64,000 bases of DNA. Source: Chondrilla cf. caribensis. Its lineage: Eukaryota; Porifera; Demospongiae; Chondrillida; Chondrillidae. Where the stretch lies: positions 5,130,795 through 5,194,794 of the forward strand of contig OZ026555.1 of assembly GCA_964020155.1 (NCBI GenBank), read 5' to 3'. Shown here piece after piece: positions 1 to 11,049 of the stretch. Made by a program: the position numbers and the translations under genes. Below the pieces are notes generated by a model. The model ran no database searches and had not been told where the DNA came from. It saw only the letters and a program-made list of their open reading frames with translations. Numbering within the stretch: position 1 is the stretch's first letter; each line of letters opens with the position of its first letter.

Positions 1-12
1 ATTACAACGACC

Positions 13-408
13 GTACTAGGTCCAGGAGTGTGTCTGTGCATTCGTATTTGACCTATGATGCATCACGTGCACACAGGAGAGGCCGTGGTGACAAGCCAAA
101 AAAATGACATTTTTTTGCTTGTCACCACGAGGCTTATAGCGCACTCAGGACAATCTCAATTCTTACGAAATTGTGTTGGTGAGCTTAGCACGGACACTGG
201 CTAGTCCTTGGTGACCAGCAAAGAAATGTCCAATTGCTCAGGTGATCACCACAAGGCATATTACACTTATATACATACAATAGTACATACATTTTATTAT
301 ATGTGGTATATGGGCACTGGGGAGAATATTTGGTCGACATCAAAACGCATCTTTTTGTTATCACAAGGACTGTACTAGGTCCAGGAGTGTGTCTGTGCAT
401 TCGTATTT
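13..408. repeat. 37-bp direct repeat pair flanking 320 bp
   Basis: The same 37 bases, starting gtactaggtccaggagtgtg, occur at 13-49 and again at 372-408. The stretch between them contains two inverted repeats, 85-129 and about 205-258. This may be an internally duplicated or nested repeat element whose left end lies outside the window. Confidence 0.6.
85..129. repeat. Near-perfect inverted repeat (hairpin)
   Basis: The left arm gtggtgacaagccaaaaaaa is matched by its reverse complement (ttttttt, then gcttgtcaccac) with one unpaired base and almost no loop, a stem of roughly 21 bp. A second, weaker arm pair (ccttggtga ... tcaccacaagg) lies at about 205-258. Short palindromes of this kind are typical of foldback or MITE-like elements; no transposase is visible. 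Confidence 0.6.
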
Positions 409-1216
409 CTCAAACTTCCTGAGAAGACGGCCATGCTGGTGTCGGAGGGAAAGGGGGGTCACTGACACCTATGACACTGGTGGGAAATACAAAATGGCAT
501 GTGCTGGTCGACGAGATACGTACCTAAATACCTGACCCATTGTAGCATAATGCGGTGTGCTAGATTTGGTATATATAATATAACTTATTGTGTTGACATT
601 GTGATAATAGATTATTGTAAAACAGGTACTGGCAATAGTTCTATTTTGATGTGTGTGTTTGCAGTGCTACACAGAACTATTGATTTTGCATGTGGAGGTC
701 TGTCTTGTTTCCCACCAGAACAAGTGGTACTCTGAGAGCAGATGTAATACTTGAGTATGATAATCACAGTGGATCACATAATGATGTACTCACTGGTTAC
801 TACCAGTCATGTCCAGTATCCTGTCATGAATGATCTGCACTACTTCAAAACTGAACACAAAGCAAGTAACATATTCTATCAGTTAATATACCTCAACCCA
901 TATCCTACACAACCACACCTCGAAGATGCAATTTGGTAATATCTTCTCTTTGCAGAGGAATACTGCTATGTCCCTTACAGTGTTCGCGCATTCTCCGACG
1001 AAGTTTCTATCACAGGAAAGCAATATTATAATGCACATACAGTCTGGAATGCAGGAAAACTTTACATACCCTCGGGTTTTATAGTATGAAACAGAAGACT
1101 TTGTGAAGCTCCCTTGCCGTAGCTACGAGCTACGTAGCTCCACCATCTTCGAGTATTCGAATTTAGGAAATACTGCAACATCATATAATATGCATTCCTA
1201 CGCGTAACTACTACAG

Positions 1217-1412
1217 TGAATTTATATTATTTATATTGTGCGAACAAAATGGCCGATTTCAAAACGCCGACAATTAGGATTTGGGCTAGAATTTGAGCGC
1301 AAAGACTTCAACGAACTTTAAATCTTCACCGAAGGTTCTTCTAAACCTATTAGAGACGATCAAGTGATTCGAGTGCCTGTGGGTGGCCTATTCTCCGAAT
1401 TGAAAATTGAGG
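1217..1412 (+). repeat. Dispersed repeat family, partial copy
   Basis: Resembles the laminin-intron repeats at 20780-20988 and 31070-31255. It shares the AT-rich aatttatatt block, the phrase ttcttctaaacct and the following caagtgatt block. The 3' hairpin arm is not preserved. Alignment was by eye. Confidence 0.45.
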
Positions 1413-1453
1413 GCAACTTTAAATAGCGCAGATAGTAATAATAAAATAGATAG

Positions 1454-1526
1454 GTCACGGTAGCCGGTTGGTCAGGTGACACGACTCTAGGCTCCAGGTC
1501 GCGGGTTCGAATCCTCAATAGGACGG
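1454..1526 (+). mobile_element. tRNA-derived SINE head or tRNA pseudogene
   Basis: An A-box-like tagccggttggtcagg (1461-1476) and a perfect B box ggttcgaatcc (1504-1514) are spaced as in a tRNA gene. Acceptor, D and T stems pair poorly, so this is unlikely to be a functional tRNA. Internal pol III promoter boxes in a body that cannot fold are typical of tRNA-derived SINEs. A T-run (gtttttttc) follows at about 1527, which could terminate pol III. Confidence 0.5.
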
Positions 1527-1754
1527 TTTTTTTCTCTGAAAAAAATAGCTCACTTCCTGGTGGTCAGTCGCAATACTCTCTACAAAGAACCGTAGGGGGG
1601 AGCTTTGGGACTCGCGGCTGACCTCCCAGCTAGAATAGTGTCTTCTGCATTCGTGGAATGACGCAAGTACACAGTCTCTGTGGAAAGTCCCTGTAAAACT
1701 CTACATATATAGGTGTCTTTGACCCTGAGTGGGTGACCTTTTTTATTTATTCAG

Positions 1755-1853
1755 GAGCTGTCGCAGCATTTTTCTAAACCTAAAAGAGACAGCCAAGTAA
1801 TTTGAGTGTGGGGTAGGTAGCTCCACGGCTTTCAAACTCAAATTACTGTATAA
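1755..1853 (+). repeat. Dispersed repeat family, hairpin-ended copy
   Basis: Contains ttctaaacct, then caagtaatttgagt, an inner gtgg...ccac pair, and the inverted arm actcaaattact. The two arms form a stem of about 14 bp around a loop of some 30 bases. The same arrangement is found in laminin intron 5 of both duplicated copies. Confidence 0.55.
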
Positions 1854-2288
1854 TTCCCATAATATGCTATTTGTCTCGAGAACCCACAGAGTGACCATCT
1901 TCTTGAGCACTCTGATCTTCATAGACAAAGCTTATTCTGATGGTGAAACTCTGATATTCCTTTGCATACCAAGTTTGTCCACATCACAGGCATTATAGCT
2001 AGTATCATCATAGACATTCTAAACTACGTAACCATTACGTTATGTAGTTTAGAGTGCCCATGGTATCATCAACTCCACTTAACAGTTGTAACCGAATTTT
2101 AGACCACATTTCACTCGATATATGAATTTGACACTACAATAATTAGTTGTCATGTGTACATACAGGAATGAAGTATGATATGACAAATAACAGTTATGTA
2201 TAGTTCATGATAAAAACACTATCATACAGATACACAGTCACTAATTAACATTGGATGAGAATGTAGGAATGATAAAGCAGTTTCTCTT

Positions 2289-2873
2289 TCACTCGTAAGC
2301 TAATGGACACGAAACACGACTTCCCAGTCCTTTGAAGCCGTAGGCCCCAACAAAGGGGGCACACAGGGAGGAGAGGAGACACCCGAGGGTCCCCAACAAG
2401 GCCACAGTGTTGGCCCCGCCTGAGACCACGAGGAAAATTGCCGCCACTAACTGTACAACACCGCAACACAGGGTGAGGGGGAAGGAGACTAGGAACACGA
2501 ATACGAAGAGGAGGCTCCTAATGACAATTCTAGAGGTCTTTGGTTTCTCCCTCCTCACCCAAAGGAAGAAACAACAACGACCAATGCTGATGACCACGAT
2601 CAGCCCCGCCAATCCAACAGAAATGAGAATACCCGCCGCCACCGCCAAACCATCGCCTACAGCGTACACGATGACATAGGTCCAGGATAAGATAACGGAG
2701 GCTAGGTGAAGGACTGTGGTTACAACTGTAAAGACCTCTCCCAATATGTATTCAACTCTTCTTCTGTTCCTTTCTCTCGGGGACAGGTCACTCTCCGCCT
2801 CCTGATCCATCACGATGTTGTCACTACTGCTATTAGCGATGGAATGCTTCATATTTGTTAGACAAGAAGCCAA
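2289..2873 (-). CDS. Orphan four-transmembrane protein (194 aa)
   Basis: An uninterrupted 194-codon frame whose composition is clearly that of a membrane protein. After a polar N-terminus of about 45 residues containing a basic patch (RERNRRR) there are four hydrophobic segments at about 45-70, 75-100, 115-140 and 150-175. A basic loop (RREKPKTSR) sits between the second and third. The first ATG gives an N-terminus starting MASCLTNMK; a later Met at residue 8 or 22 is also possible. There is no signal peptide and no motif I recognise, such as a tetraspanin CCG or claudin GLW. It has a single exon and faces away from the kinase gene. It could be a lineage-specific tetraspan protein or one exon of a longer gene. 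Confidence 0.55.
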   Translation of the reverse strand: MASCLTNMKHSIANSSSDNIVMDQEAESDLSPRERNRRRVEYILGEVFTVVTTVLHLASVILSWTYVIVYAVGDGLAVAAGILISVGLAGLIVVISIGRCCFFLWVRREKPKTSRIVIRSLLFVFVFLVSFPLTLCCGVVQLVAAIFLVVSGGANTVALLGTLGCLLSSLCAPFVGAYGFKGLGSRVSCPLAYE

Positions 2874-3936
2874 TGAAACAGAAAATGTGTTACTGCCTTC
2901 AATTCAATAACGGAAGAATACTCGCTGAACTCAACACGCCATCTTGATAAGCGCCCTCACGTCATGTGACTTGCGGGTGCTCCTTAGTGGGGAAGATAAG
3001 AAGTTATAAAAAATACACTAAGGTGTACTTTCAAAATTAAATATGTCTGTCATCTCGGACACAGGCAACATGTTACAACAAGTCAATGTGATGTGTGGGC
3101 ATATGCTGCACTTGCAAGATACTAGTAATGCACCACGAAGCACCATTTCAACTGAACCACCAAATGGTTGAGAGTAGCTAACACTCATAGATGTAAATTA
3201 CGTGGAAGGAAAACATAATGCCTACTTTCTATAGTATATATCCTACAGGGCTGGGGTGAAGTATAATTTGGAATGTTGGAGTAAGTAAACGAGCAATTGT
3301 CAACTTGGTTGTGCTCATAGAAAAAGCCATGTTTATTCAGAACATAATGGGTTGATACGTTGCCACTACTTATATTTGACCACTTGGTCTATTTTCAGGG
3401 GAATGGAATTTTAAATTCTGCATGCATGGCAGTTTCTGACCATTTCTCCTAGTTGTATTTCTTTAATGTGGTCAAGTGTATAATTTGCAAATCCATCTCA
3501 TTAATAATTCATGAGATGTATAATTTCTCCAACTAGCACAGGATGTTCACCTTTTGAGCAAACTGTGTAGATCGAGTCGTTTTACGTTTCGGTGTCTTGA
3601 TAATCTCTTGGACAGAAACATTCTTCCTGGATTTTGATATCTGTGAGATATACAGGTATCTAGGGTCTATGATCAGAACTGTCTGATCAAAAAGACTTGG
3701 TCAGCCAACAGCTGGATGGAGTCGATCAGGTTGACAGCTGGATTCAAACCAGCCATTATCTAACCCAACCGACTTTATCCAACCATCAGCTGACCCAATC
3801 AACTCCATCCATTGCCCAACCGTTAGCTGACTCGATCGATGTACTGTATAACCTTAGAAGAGTAGTCTATCTACTTATTTTGGTCCGGCCGGACAAAAAT
3901 TACTCGGACTGTTTTTTCGGATACACCCCCCTCACG
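2874..3936. other. Intergenic region between divergent genes
   Basis: No gene recognised. The frame upstream of the kinase start is open from 3697, but it encodes a low-complexity, imperfectly repeated tract (recurring QLTQ/SIAQPLAD-like phrases). I treat that tract as 5' UTR or promoter sequence rather than protein. Confidence 0.5.
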
Positions 3937-6079
3937 ATGGGGGCTGGGCAGTCGTTGAAGTTTGGTGAAGAGATTGGAAGAGGAGCTTATGGAACCGTTC
4001 ACAAGGGTACCTATCAAGGTAAACCTGTAGCCATAAAGAGAATTCACCGACTTCTCCTGGAAAATGCGAGATACCATCAATCCGATTATGATCACGTACA
4101 ACAAGAGTTCGTTCGTGAATGCGACCTTCTGGCCTCCCTGGAGCATCCACACGTGGTCAAGTTCATAGGAGTGTTCGACGTGAAAGGAGACAAGGCCCTT
4201 GTGATGGAGCTACTACACGGAACGCTGAAAGACTATTTGTCCAAGAAGAAAGATGCCGGGATGGAGGTTGATGAAGCTTGTAGAATAACCTTCCAGATTG
4301 TTGAAGGATTAAAATACCTCCACGGTCACGATCCACCATTGGTTCATCGCGATTTGAACGGCAAGAACGTACTTTTCACGGAGACAGGCCTTGTGAAGAT
4401 TAGTGACCTGGGTCAGGCCAAGTATCGTCCATCAGACTTGGGATATCTGACGACGAAGGCTCCAGGGTGTCTCCCTTACATGGCTCCCGAGGTGCTCGGT
4501 AAAGATCCTCAGTACACAGAGAAGATGGATATGTTCTCCCTCGGTGTGTTGATGCTCCAGATAGTGACCCTTCTGGATCCGGCCCCCGACCTCCAAGGTA
4601 TCGGTGTGGTAGCCGAGGTGGAGAGGAGGCGTGACCACTTGAAAATGGTAGAAGAGACACACCCACTTCGGATTCCCATTGTTACCTGTTTGGAAAATGA
4701 TCCTAAGAAGAGACCATCAGCTGACAGTGAAATGTTTTCTCGATTGAATTGTAAGTTCATCACCAAAATTAATAATCATTTCTGTAATTGTTGCTACATG
4801 TTACTAAGGACATGCAAGCAGGAATATAGTGGTATATTTATTGTGTCCATCTTTGTACATGCAATATTGCCAATGTATGTTGTAATGTTTACTCTGGAAA
4901 ATATTTTTTTAAAGTTGACAATCTGAGGCATGTTGAAGATTTGGAACCACTTGATACCTTTGGTTAGTGAAGCTGATGTTAATACATTTTGTGTTCTTGA
5001 ATCCTATTGTCCAATCTGTATACACTGTACTTTGATCTTTAGATGTTTACTTTAATATTGCTGTATGCGGTAGTCCAGGATCTGGGAATTCTTGCTATTT
5101 TGAGAGATATGTCAACGATCAGCACGGTATTGATGATGGAAATGTATGGTTCTGTAAGTGTCAGTTAGGTTGAGCTCGTTTGGTGTACTTTGATGTATAA
5201 ATTAGATCTACATTTGTCATAGACTCCGAAGAAATGCCATATAGGAAGTATTTTAAAATTGATCAGTTCCGAATTAAAGCAAATGTGAGTTATGCTATCT
5301 CTACTATACATAGAATTGAATTGACTATCAACTGAATCAAATGTACCTCTGTCATTATAGATGTGGACTAGTAGTACAGACTTTAACTGGGATTACTTTT
5401 TATCAGAAAGACATCCAAATGTTTTGACTCACGTTGGATGCCTTCTGGTAATTGATGTTACAAATAACAAGTCTGTATATGATGCATTGATATTTCTCAG
5501 AGAGACTAGAAAGTTTCAGCAACGTGTGGGACACAACAGAAGTTACGAGATCCCTTTTGTCCTTGTGGGTACAAAGGTACGGGGCACTACTCACCAAAAA
5601 GGACACATCATACCCTATTTGGAAATGCAACAAAATGTTACTCTTCCAGGGGGTGGTTGGGTAGTGAACACGTCACTAATGGATACACACTGAAGTTTCA
5701 ACTGCATATGTAGCAACATGACTTGTGTAATCATAAGAATTGTCTGGATTGCAATACATACACACATGTACACTGCTTTACTACTAATCTTCTAGTGTGA
5801 CCTTGAGGAAGAAAGAGTAGTCTCATTAGCTGAAATGGAGAAATTTGTCAAAGACCATGATCTACGAGGTTGTATTGAAGTGTCCGCAAAGACTGGCTAT
5901 AATGTGAAGAAGGCGATGGAGTGAGTTCAGTGACTTATTAACATATTTCTTCTATGGCTGATGGGTTAGCACTGTCTCCTTGCTATCATTGCAGTGTGCT
6001 GATCAACCACTTGTTAACCCGACATATTGAACAGCGGGAATATCAGAATAAGAGCAAAAACGTAATCGGAATTAAATGA
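3937..6079 (+). CDS. TKL-type kinase fused to a Rab-like GTPase domain (470 aa)
   Basis: Six exons: 3937-4750, 5043-5153, 5223-5284, 5361-5576, 5796-5920, 5995-6079. Exon 1 encodes a complete TKL-like kinase: glycine loop GRGAYG (14-19), Lys34 in VAIK, HRD at 137-139 with Asn144, DLG at 157-159, APE at 183-185. The remaining exons encode a small GTPase of Rab type: a P-loop GSPGSGNS at 281-288 with Asn where the Lys should be, a core strand ending LLVIDVT, G4 TKCD at 400-403 and G5 SAK at 431-433. The G3 DxxG motif is not recognisable. The chosen start gives MGAGQS, a good N-myristoylation signal. The C-terminus (NVIGIK) has no prenylation cysteine. Splice phases agree throughout, and I know of no such kinase-then-Rab order (LRRK proteins have Roc before kinase). 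The fusion rests on the intron at 4751-5042; the alternative is two adjacent genes, but the GTPase exons have no good start of their own. Confidence 0.8.
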
Positions 6080-6438
6080 CTTTCAAGCAATGATGTGTAG
6101 GCCAAAACTTAAGTAAACAGTTTTCTGTAGCTATTTTCACATGGTGTGGCTACATCTGTATGCACCCACACTACTCTTGTGTTGTACTCACACCTGAACC
6201 CACCAATCTTTGTATTTCATGGTTGGTTATAATTCCATGTATTTCCAAATGTATTTGGTTTCTATTTTAAAAACTGGTTTTAGCTAAAGAGACAACAACT
6301 CTTCAGAAAAAAAAGAATGATCATGCCCCAAATGAGACATTAATGGAGGCTAGTTCATAGCCTGGCCCAGACTATGCATCCACCAACCCATGTGGGAGTG
6401 AACAGTCTAAGGACAAGACTAAGCACAACTTGTTGAAT

Positions 6439-6444
6439 AATAAA
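6439..6444 (+). terminator. Poly(A) signal AATAAA for the kinase-GTPase gene
   Basis: The canonical hexamer lies 360 bases after the stop codon and about 200 bases before the COMMD7 start, which fits the 3' end of the upstream gene. Confidence 0.5.
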
Positions 6445-6639
6445 GAAACAAAAATGATGCTTAACAGTATATTAGACATACACAGCATATGTTTGTTATT
6501 TTTGCATCATGTACTGTATATGTGTGTGTAGTAGTTGTGTACGAGGAATCTAGCATCATGGCAAGTCACGTGTACAGGTAAGTTAAGCAGTTAAGCGCAT
6601 CAATGTTAACTATAAGCGCTGGGAGCGTAGTTGATTAAA

Positions 6640-8867
6640 ATGGCTTCCAAACTGCATTTCACCGCGGACGTTCCCGAGGAACAGATGTACGCAGACTTTG
6701 GTAACTTGAATAAATTTGACATCGAAGCGTTCAAAGAATTATCCATTATTGTGTTCACCTTTCTAACAGATCCTAAACAGGTTAACACTGGAATTTATTA
6801 TGCTATGTTTCAGCATTCGTTTTATTGCAAATTACAACATAATTTTCCTGTCTCCACTGTTTATTCACAACAGTTGGTGTAGCCTTTATATCAAATTTGA
6901 TTGCTGCAGTGATTTTGCTACAGTGTCCATGTTCCCTTCTCTACAGTCTGCTCATTTTGTGAGCCAGCTTGAGCAGTTTGCTGCCAGTCACTCTCTTGGA
7001 GTGAACGCTCTGAAGAATGTGGTCAAGTCTTATCTAATAATATCCTCTAACTGTTGTGCAAGTGAAACTATGAGTGGTGTGGATGCTTGTGAGTGCTATC
7101 ACATGAGCTGAATGGGTGAATCGTGGTTTTGTTAACAATGACGATGAAATTGATGATGATGATTATGATGGTGTTGGTGATGATGATAATGATTGTTGAT
7201 GATGAGGATGGCTGTTTCAGGGCAATCAGATTGCACCACCAAGAAAATTGCCCATTCCTCTCATAGTGTGTTGTACTTGTTGAATTCCATACACTCAAGG
7301 CCACACAAACTGGTGGTTCGAATTTCTATAGATCGTGCTCCATCCTAACAAAGCCAGTGTTAGCTAGCGTCTTGGAGTACATTAGTGGTTCCTTCTACAG
7401 CATGTTGTGATTGCTGGATTGAGCATGCTCAAACCAACACAGGCTGCTACAATTTCTATAAAACACAAGTCACCCTCAAAGCCAAACTGTATCGTCCAGA
7501 GGGACATGCTTCATGCAATGACTGTTGTTGATTGTGAGATTCCTTGACTCATTGTCACTTCTTGAAGGCTGCAATGAAGCGTACTCTTGCCCCCAGTCAC
7601 TTGAAGGAGGACCTCCAGCAGCTGGGTCTCTCAGAGGACAGAGCTACAGGAGTATCCAGACTGGTGAGTAGCTGGCATTGGTGTTGGGCAATATGCCCAT
7701 ATTTGGAGTTATTGCAATGTCTGAAAGATATCAATGTGACATCGCATGTTGGGTCAGATTGGAGATATGGTACATGATGCAGTACTGTAGTGTTGGATAC
7801 CTTGTGTTGTAGCCTGTCCAGGTGTGCTACAGCAGTAATGAAGCTAATTACCACCTTATCTGGCTGCTGCATACCTGGACATTAGCCAGGTGAAGCTATT
7901 ACTGGAGTCTACAGAGAAGTGCTGAAATGTGCGAACAAACAGTTGTAGTTGAAACCTAAGCAAGGAAATACCATAATATTCAGTTATGTCGAGATGTTGA
8001 TAGGAACTAGTTAGGTGAATACTCTCAAATGGTTATTGCCCAGAACTTTGGATGTGGAGGATAGTGACATAATGTTGCCTTGTCAATTATGAGTGGTAAT
8101 GTACCCGGATGGCGTAATTACAGGCATTGCAATCTTCCAATGAGTGTATTGTGGTCACAACTCCCCAGTCATGCTGGTCTCCCTTGCTCTGACATGTTCC
8201 CCATTGTGTTCTCCACTAGTCACTGTCATGCACAAAATAAATACAAAAGTTCAAAACCAAATGCATATTCCAATTTTAGTTTTCAAATTAATATCAATTT
8301 TAGAGGGTTTTTACAAAAATTGTTACATGTTTAGACATTGTTGTACATTATGAACAAAGGCTTAGAAATCAAAAATAATGCAACCTGTTAACGATGTTAT
8401 AGAATCCACGTACACACATATGACAAACCTGGACTGACTCATGTTCGAACTGTTGACTAGTCTATCTGTCATGCAGTGGAAGTCTAATCTACTGGCAATA
8501 TCTCGCTCTGCCATGAGCCAGACCATCACGGTGAACCAGCTGGTGGACATGGAGTGGAGGTTCGGTGTGACAGCCTCCAGTAGCGAGATGCAGAAAGTAG
8601 GAAGCTCCTTCCTACAACTGAAGCTACTACTCAACAAAGGAAATAAGACCGAGGATGTTTTTATAGGTGAAGTACACGTACATACCAGTACATATACACT
8701 CCAATACATACACACATATGTACACACTTTGATGCATACACACACATGCGAGCACACACACATGTATAGACACTTAGTTGCATACACACTCATACACACT
8801 TCAATACTTACACACATATATGCACTTTAATACATATTTATTGATACATAAGAACACACTCATATTT

Positions 8868-8944
<77 letters not shown>

Positions 8945-9239
8945 CACGTGCGCACACACACGCACACACACGCACACACACGCACACGCACACACACACA
9001 CACACATGCACACATATACCATAAATAAGGCCCCACATTGCTCTATTCATGGAAGACAGAGTAAATTTGTACAGTTAGTATACACAACAACATGACTGTA
9101 TGCAGTGTGTACTGAATGAGTCTGCATTTCGCTGTGTTCACTCTCTTCTATCTCTCTCTCAGAGTTGACTCTGCCTCAGTTTTACTCTTTTCTTCATGAG
9201 ATGGAGAAGGCCAAGTCCAGTATGGAGTTTTTGACTTAG
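6640..9239 (+). CDS. COMMD7: COMM domain-containing protein 7
   Basis: Five exons: 6640-6780, 6947-7057, 7568-7663, 8477-8666, 9163-9239, giving 204 residues (human about 200). The product matches the COMMD7 family along its length: the N-terminal helical part (FTFLTDPKQ, then QLEQFAASHSLGVNALKNVV) and the C-terminal COMM domain (about 130-204) with VNQLVDMEWRFGVTASSSE and the terminal LTLPQFYSFLHEMEKAKSS. COMMD proteins form the Commander complex, which works with WASH and retromer-like machinery in endosomal recycling and also modulates NF-kB. Exon 2 appears to end at a GC donor (tgt|gcaagt), the only boundary that keeps phase and conserved length. Intron 4 holds a long CA microsatellite. 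Confidence 0.93.
8869..9006. repeat. (CA)n microsatellite with CG interruptions
   Basis: Intron 4 of COMMD7. About 35 clean CA units are followed by a tract interrupted by CG (acacgca). The flanks from 8680 on are also CA/TA-rich. Confidence 0.95.
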
Positions 9240-9403
9240 TTTTCTTTTGTATGCGTTTGAATTGTATAAATACGTATAATAATGTTGCACACGCATGTCT
9301 TGTAGCCGTAAGTATTCCAATTATCGGGAAGACTGCCCGCCGGGAACACAAGAAACGTTAGTATATTGGCATTCAGATAGGGTAAATTCAAGAGCGGACA
9401 GGA

Positions 9404-10952
9404 ATGAATATAAGTGTTCCTTCTGGGCTCCGTCCTCTCTTGGAGGACTTTACTGTTGCTGTAATGAGGACAAAACCTAACGATTTGGTGGAATATGCTG
9501 CTAATTATTTCACACAGCTTCATACTTCTCGTCAGGGCCAACAGGACGCGGGGGACACGGAGATGGACGACCTTCAAACCAACGAAGTTGTCATGGGTGA
9601 GCAGGGTTGTCTGGTTCCATCGCGCGCCGTCTATAGATGGCGTGCCCGTGTGTAAAGGTTTGCAGCTGTCGTCACTAGTTCGTGACATTTAGTCCAAAGA
9701 GAGCGCGTATCACGTACAATTGTACTCTGTTTTGGGCAATTATATTCTTCAGGAATGTGAAGAGGCTTCCAACTTCGATGTAACGATCTTATTTAGACTT
9801 TTATTTATTTGCATTAAAAGAAATGTATGCTGATTTAAGTTTTAAAATATTTGGTATCAATATTTATGTGTAAACTATTAATGTAGATGTTTAATCTGTG
9901 TGAATTGTGGTGTGTGTATCGCTGGTGTGGTGTGTGTCAATGGTGTAGTGTGTGTCACTGGTGTGGTGTGTGTCAATGGTGTGGTGTGTGTCACTGGTGT
10001 GGTGTGTGTCAACGGTGTAGTGTGTGTCACTGGTGTGGTGTGTGTCACTGGTGTGGTGTGTATTGATGGTGTGGTGTGTGTCACTGGTGTGGTGTGTGTC
10101 ATTCCTGGTTCTTCCATGTCATTGCTATAGAATCTGATGAGGAGGAAGAGGCCCCTCCTCAGAGCTACTTCTCCAACATGGCTCGCCGAAGACAGTCAGG
10201 TAGGTGTGGTGGACTGACCTTTGGAGAACTGACCTTTGGAGAGCTGTAAGCCATAGTTATTCCCATTATTCCCCAAATTAACCTGGTCTTGGTGATCAAC
10301 AATTAGCTACATACGTCATTGTGTAATTGATGTTGAAAATCTGATGCATGCAATTAATGTCACACTCACACATGTCTGTGTTGATACAAGTGAGGGTAGA
10401 CACCACACTCCTCGTACAAGTGGGGGTAGACAGCACACTCCTCGTACAAGTGGGGGTAGTCACCATACTCCTCGTACAAGTGAGGGTAGACACCACACTC
10501 CTCGTACAAGTGAGGGTACACACTACACTCCTCGTACAAGTGAGGGTACACACCACACTCCTCGTACAAGTGAGGGTAGACACCACACTCCTGTATTAAT
10601 ATCACTGATCTCCAGTTCTCTGCATGTTGAGGTGAATTGTTAGTATCTTTTAGTTTGCAAGTTGCTTTGTTAATAGCTTTAGCATTCTGTGTTGATGAGT
10701 AATGCCATGTTACACTCAACACATGCACACAAGCACTGGTGATGACTATAGTAGTAATATCAAACATTTTTCACATTCCATTGTGTACTCTGCTGTTGTG
10801 CCCACAGGTTATTGAAAATGGTGGTGAATTCATATTAGTAATTCATTTTTATACAGTTGAGATTTGTAGTAGGATAGTGTGTCTGAAGCCTTTGACCTTA
10901 GTGTGAACATTGTTGGAAGTGCATTGGTACTTGTCCATTTTATTAACCCAAA

Positions 10953-11049
<97 letters not shown>

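Larger units (their letters stand above)
1..2288. other. Non-coding 5' flank, no gene recognised
   Basis: I recognise no protein in this stretch; open frames are short and have no family resemblance or splice structure. It holds a palindrome near 85-129, a 37-base direct repeat at 13-49 and 372-408, a tRNA-like sequence near 1454-1526 and two copies of a dispersed repeat (1217-1412 and 1755-1853). These are listed separately. Confidence 0.6.

Noticed and set aside
1454..1526. Functional tRNA gene
   Set aside because: Good A and B boxes but acceptor, D and T stems do not pair.
3697..3936. In-frame 80-codon N-terminal extension of the kinase
   Set aside because: Low-complexity internally repeated sequence; the Met at 3937 gives a myristoylation signal directly before the kinase domain.
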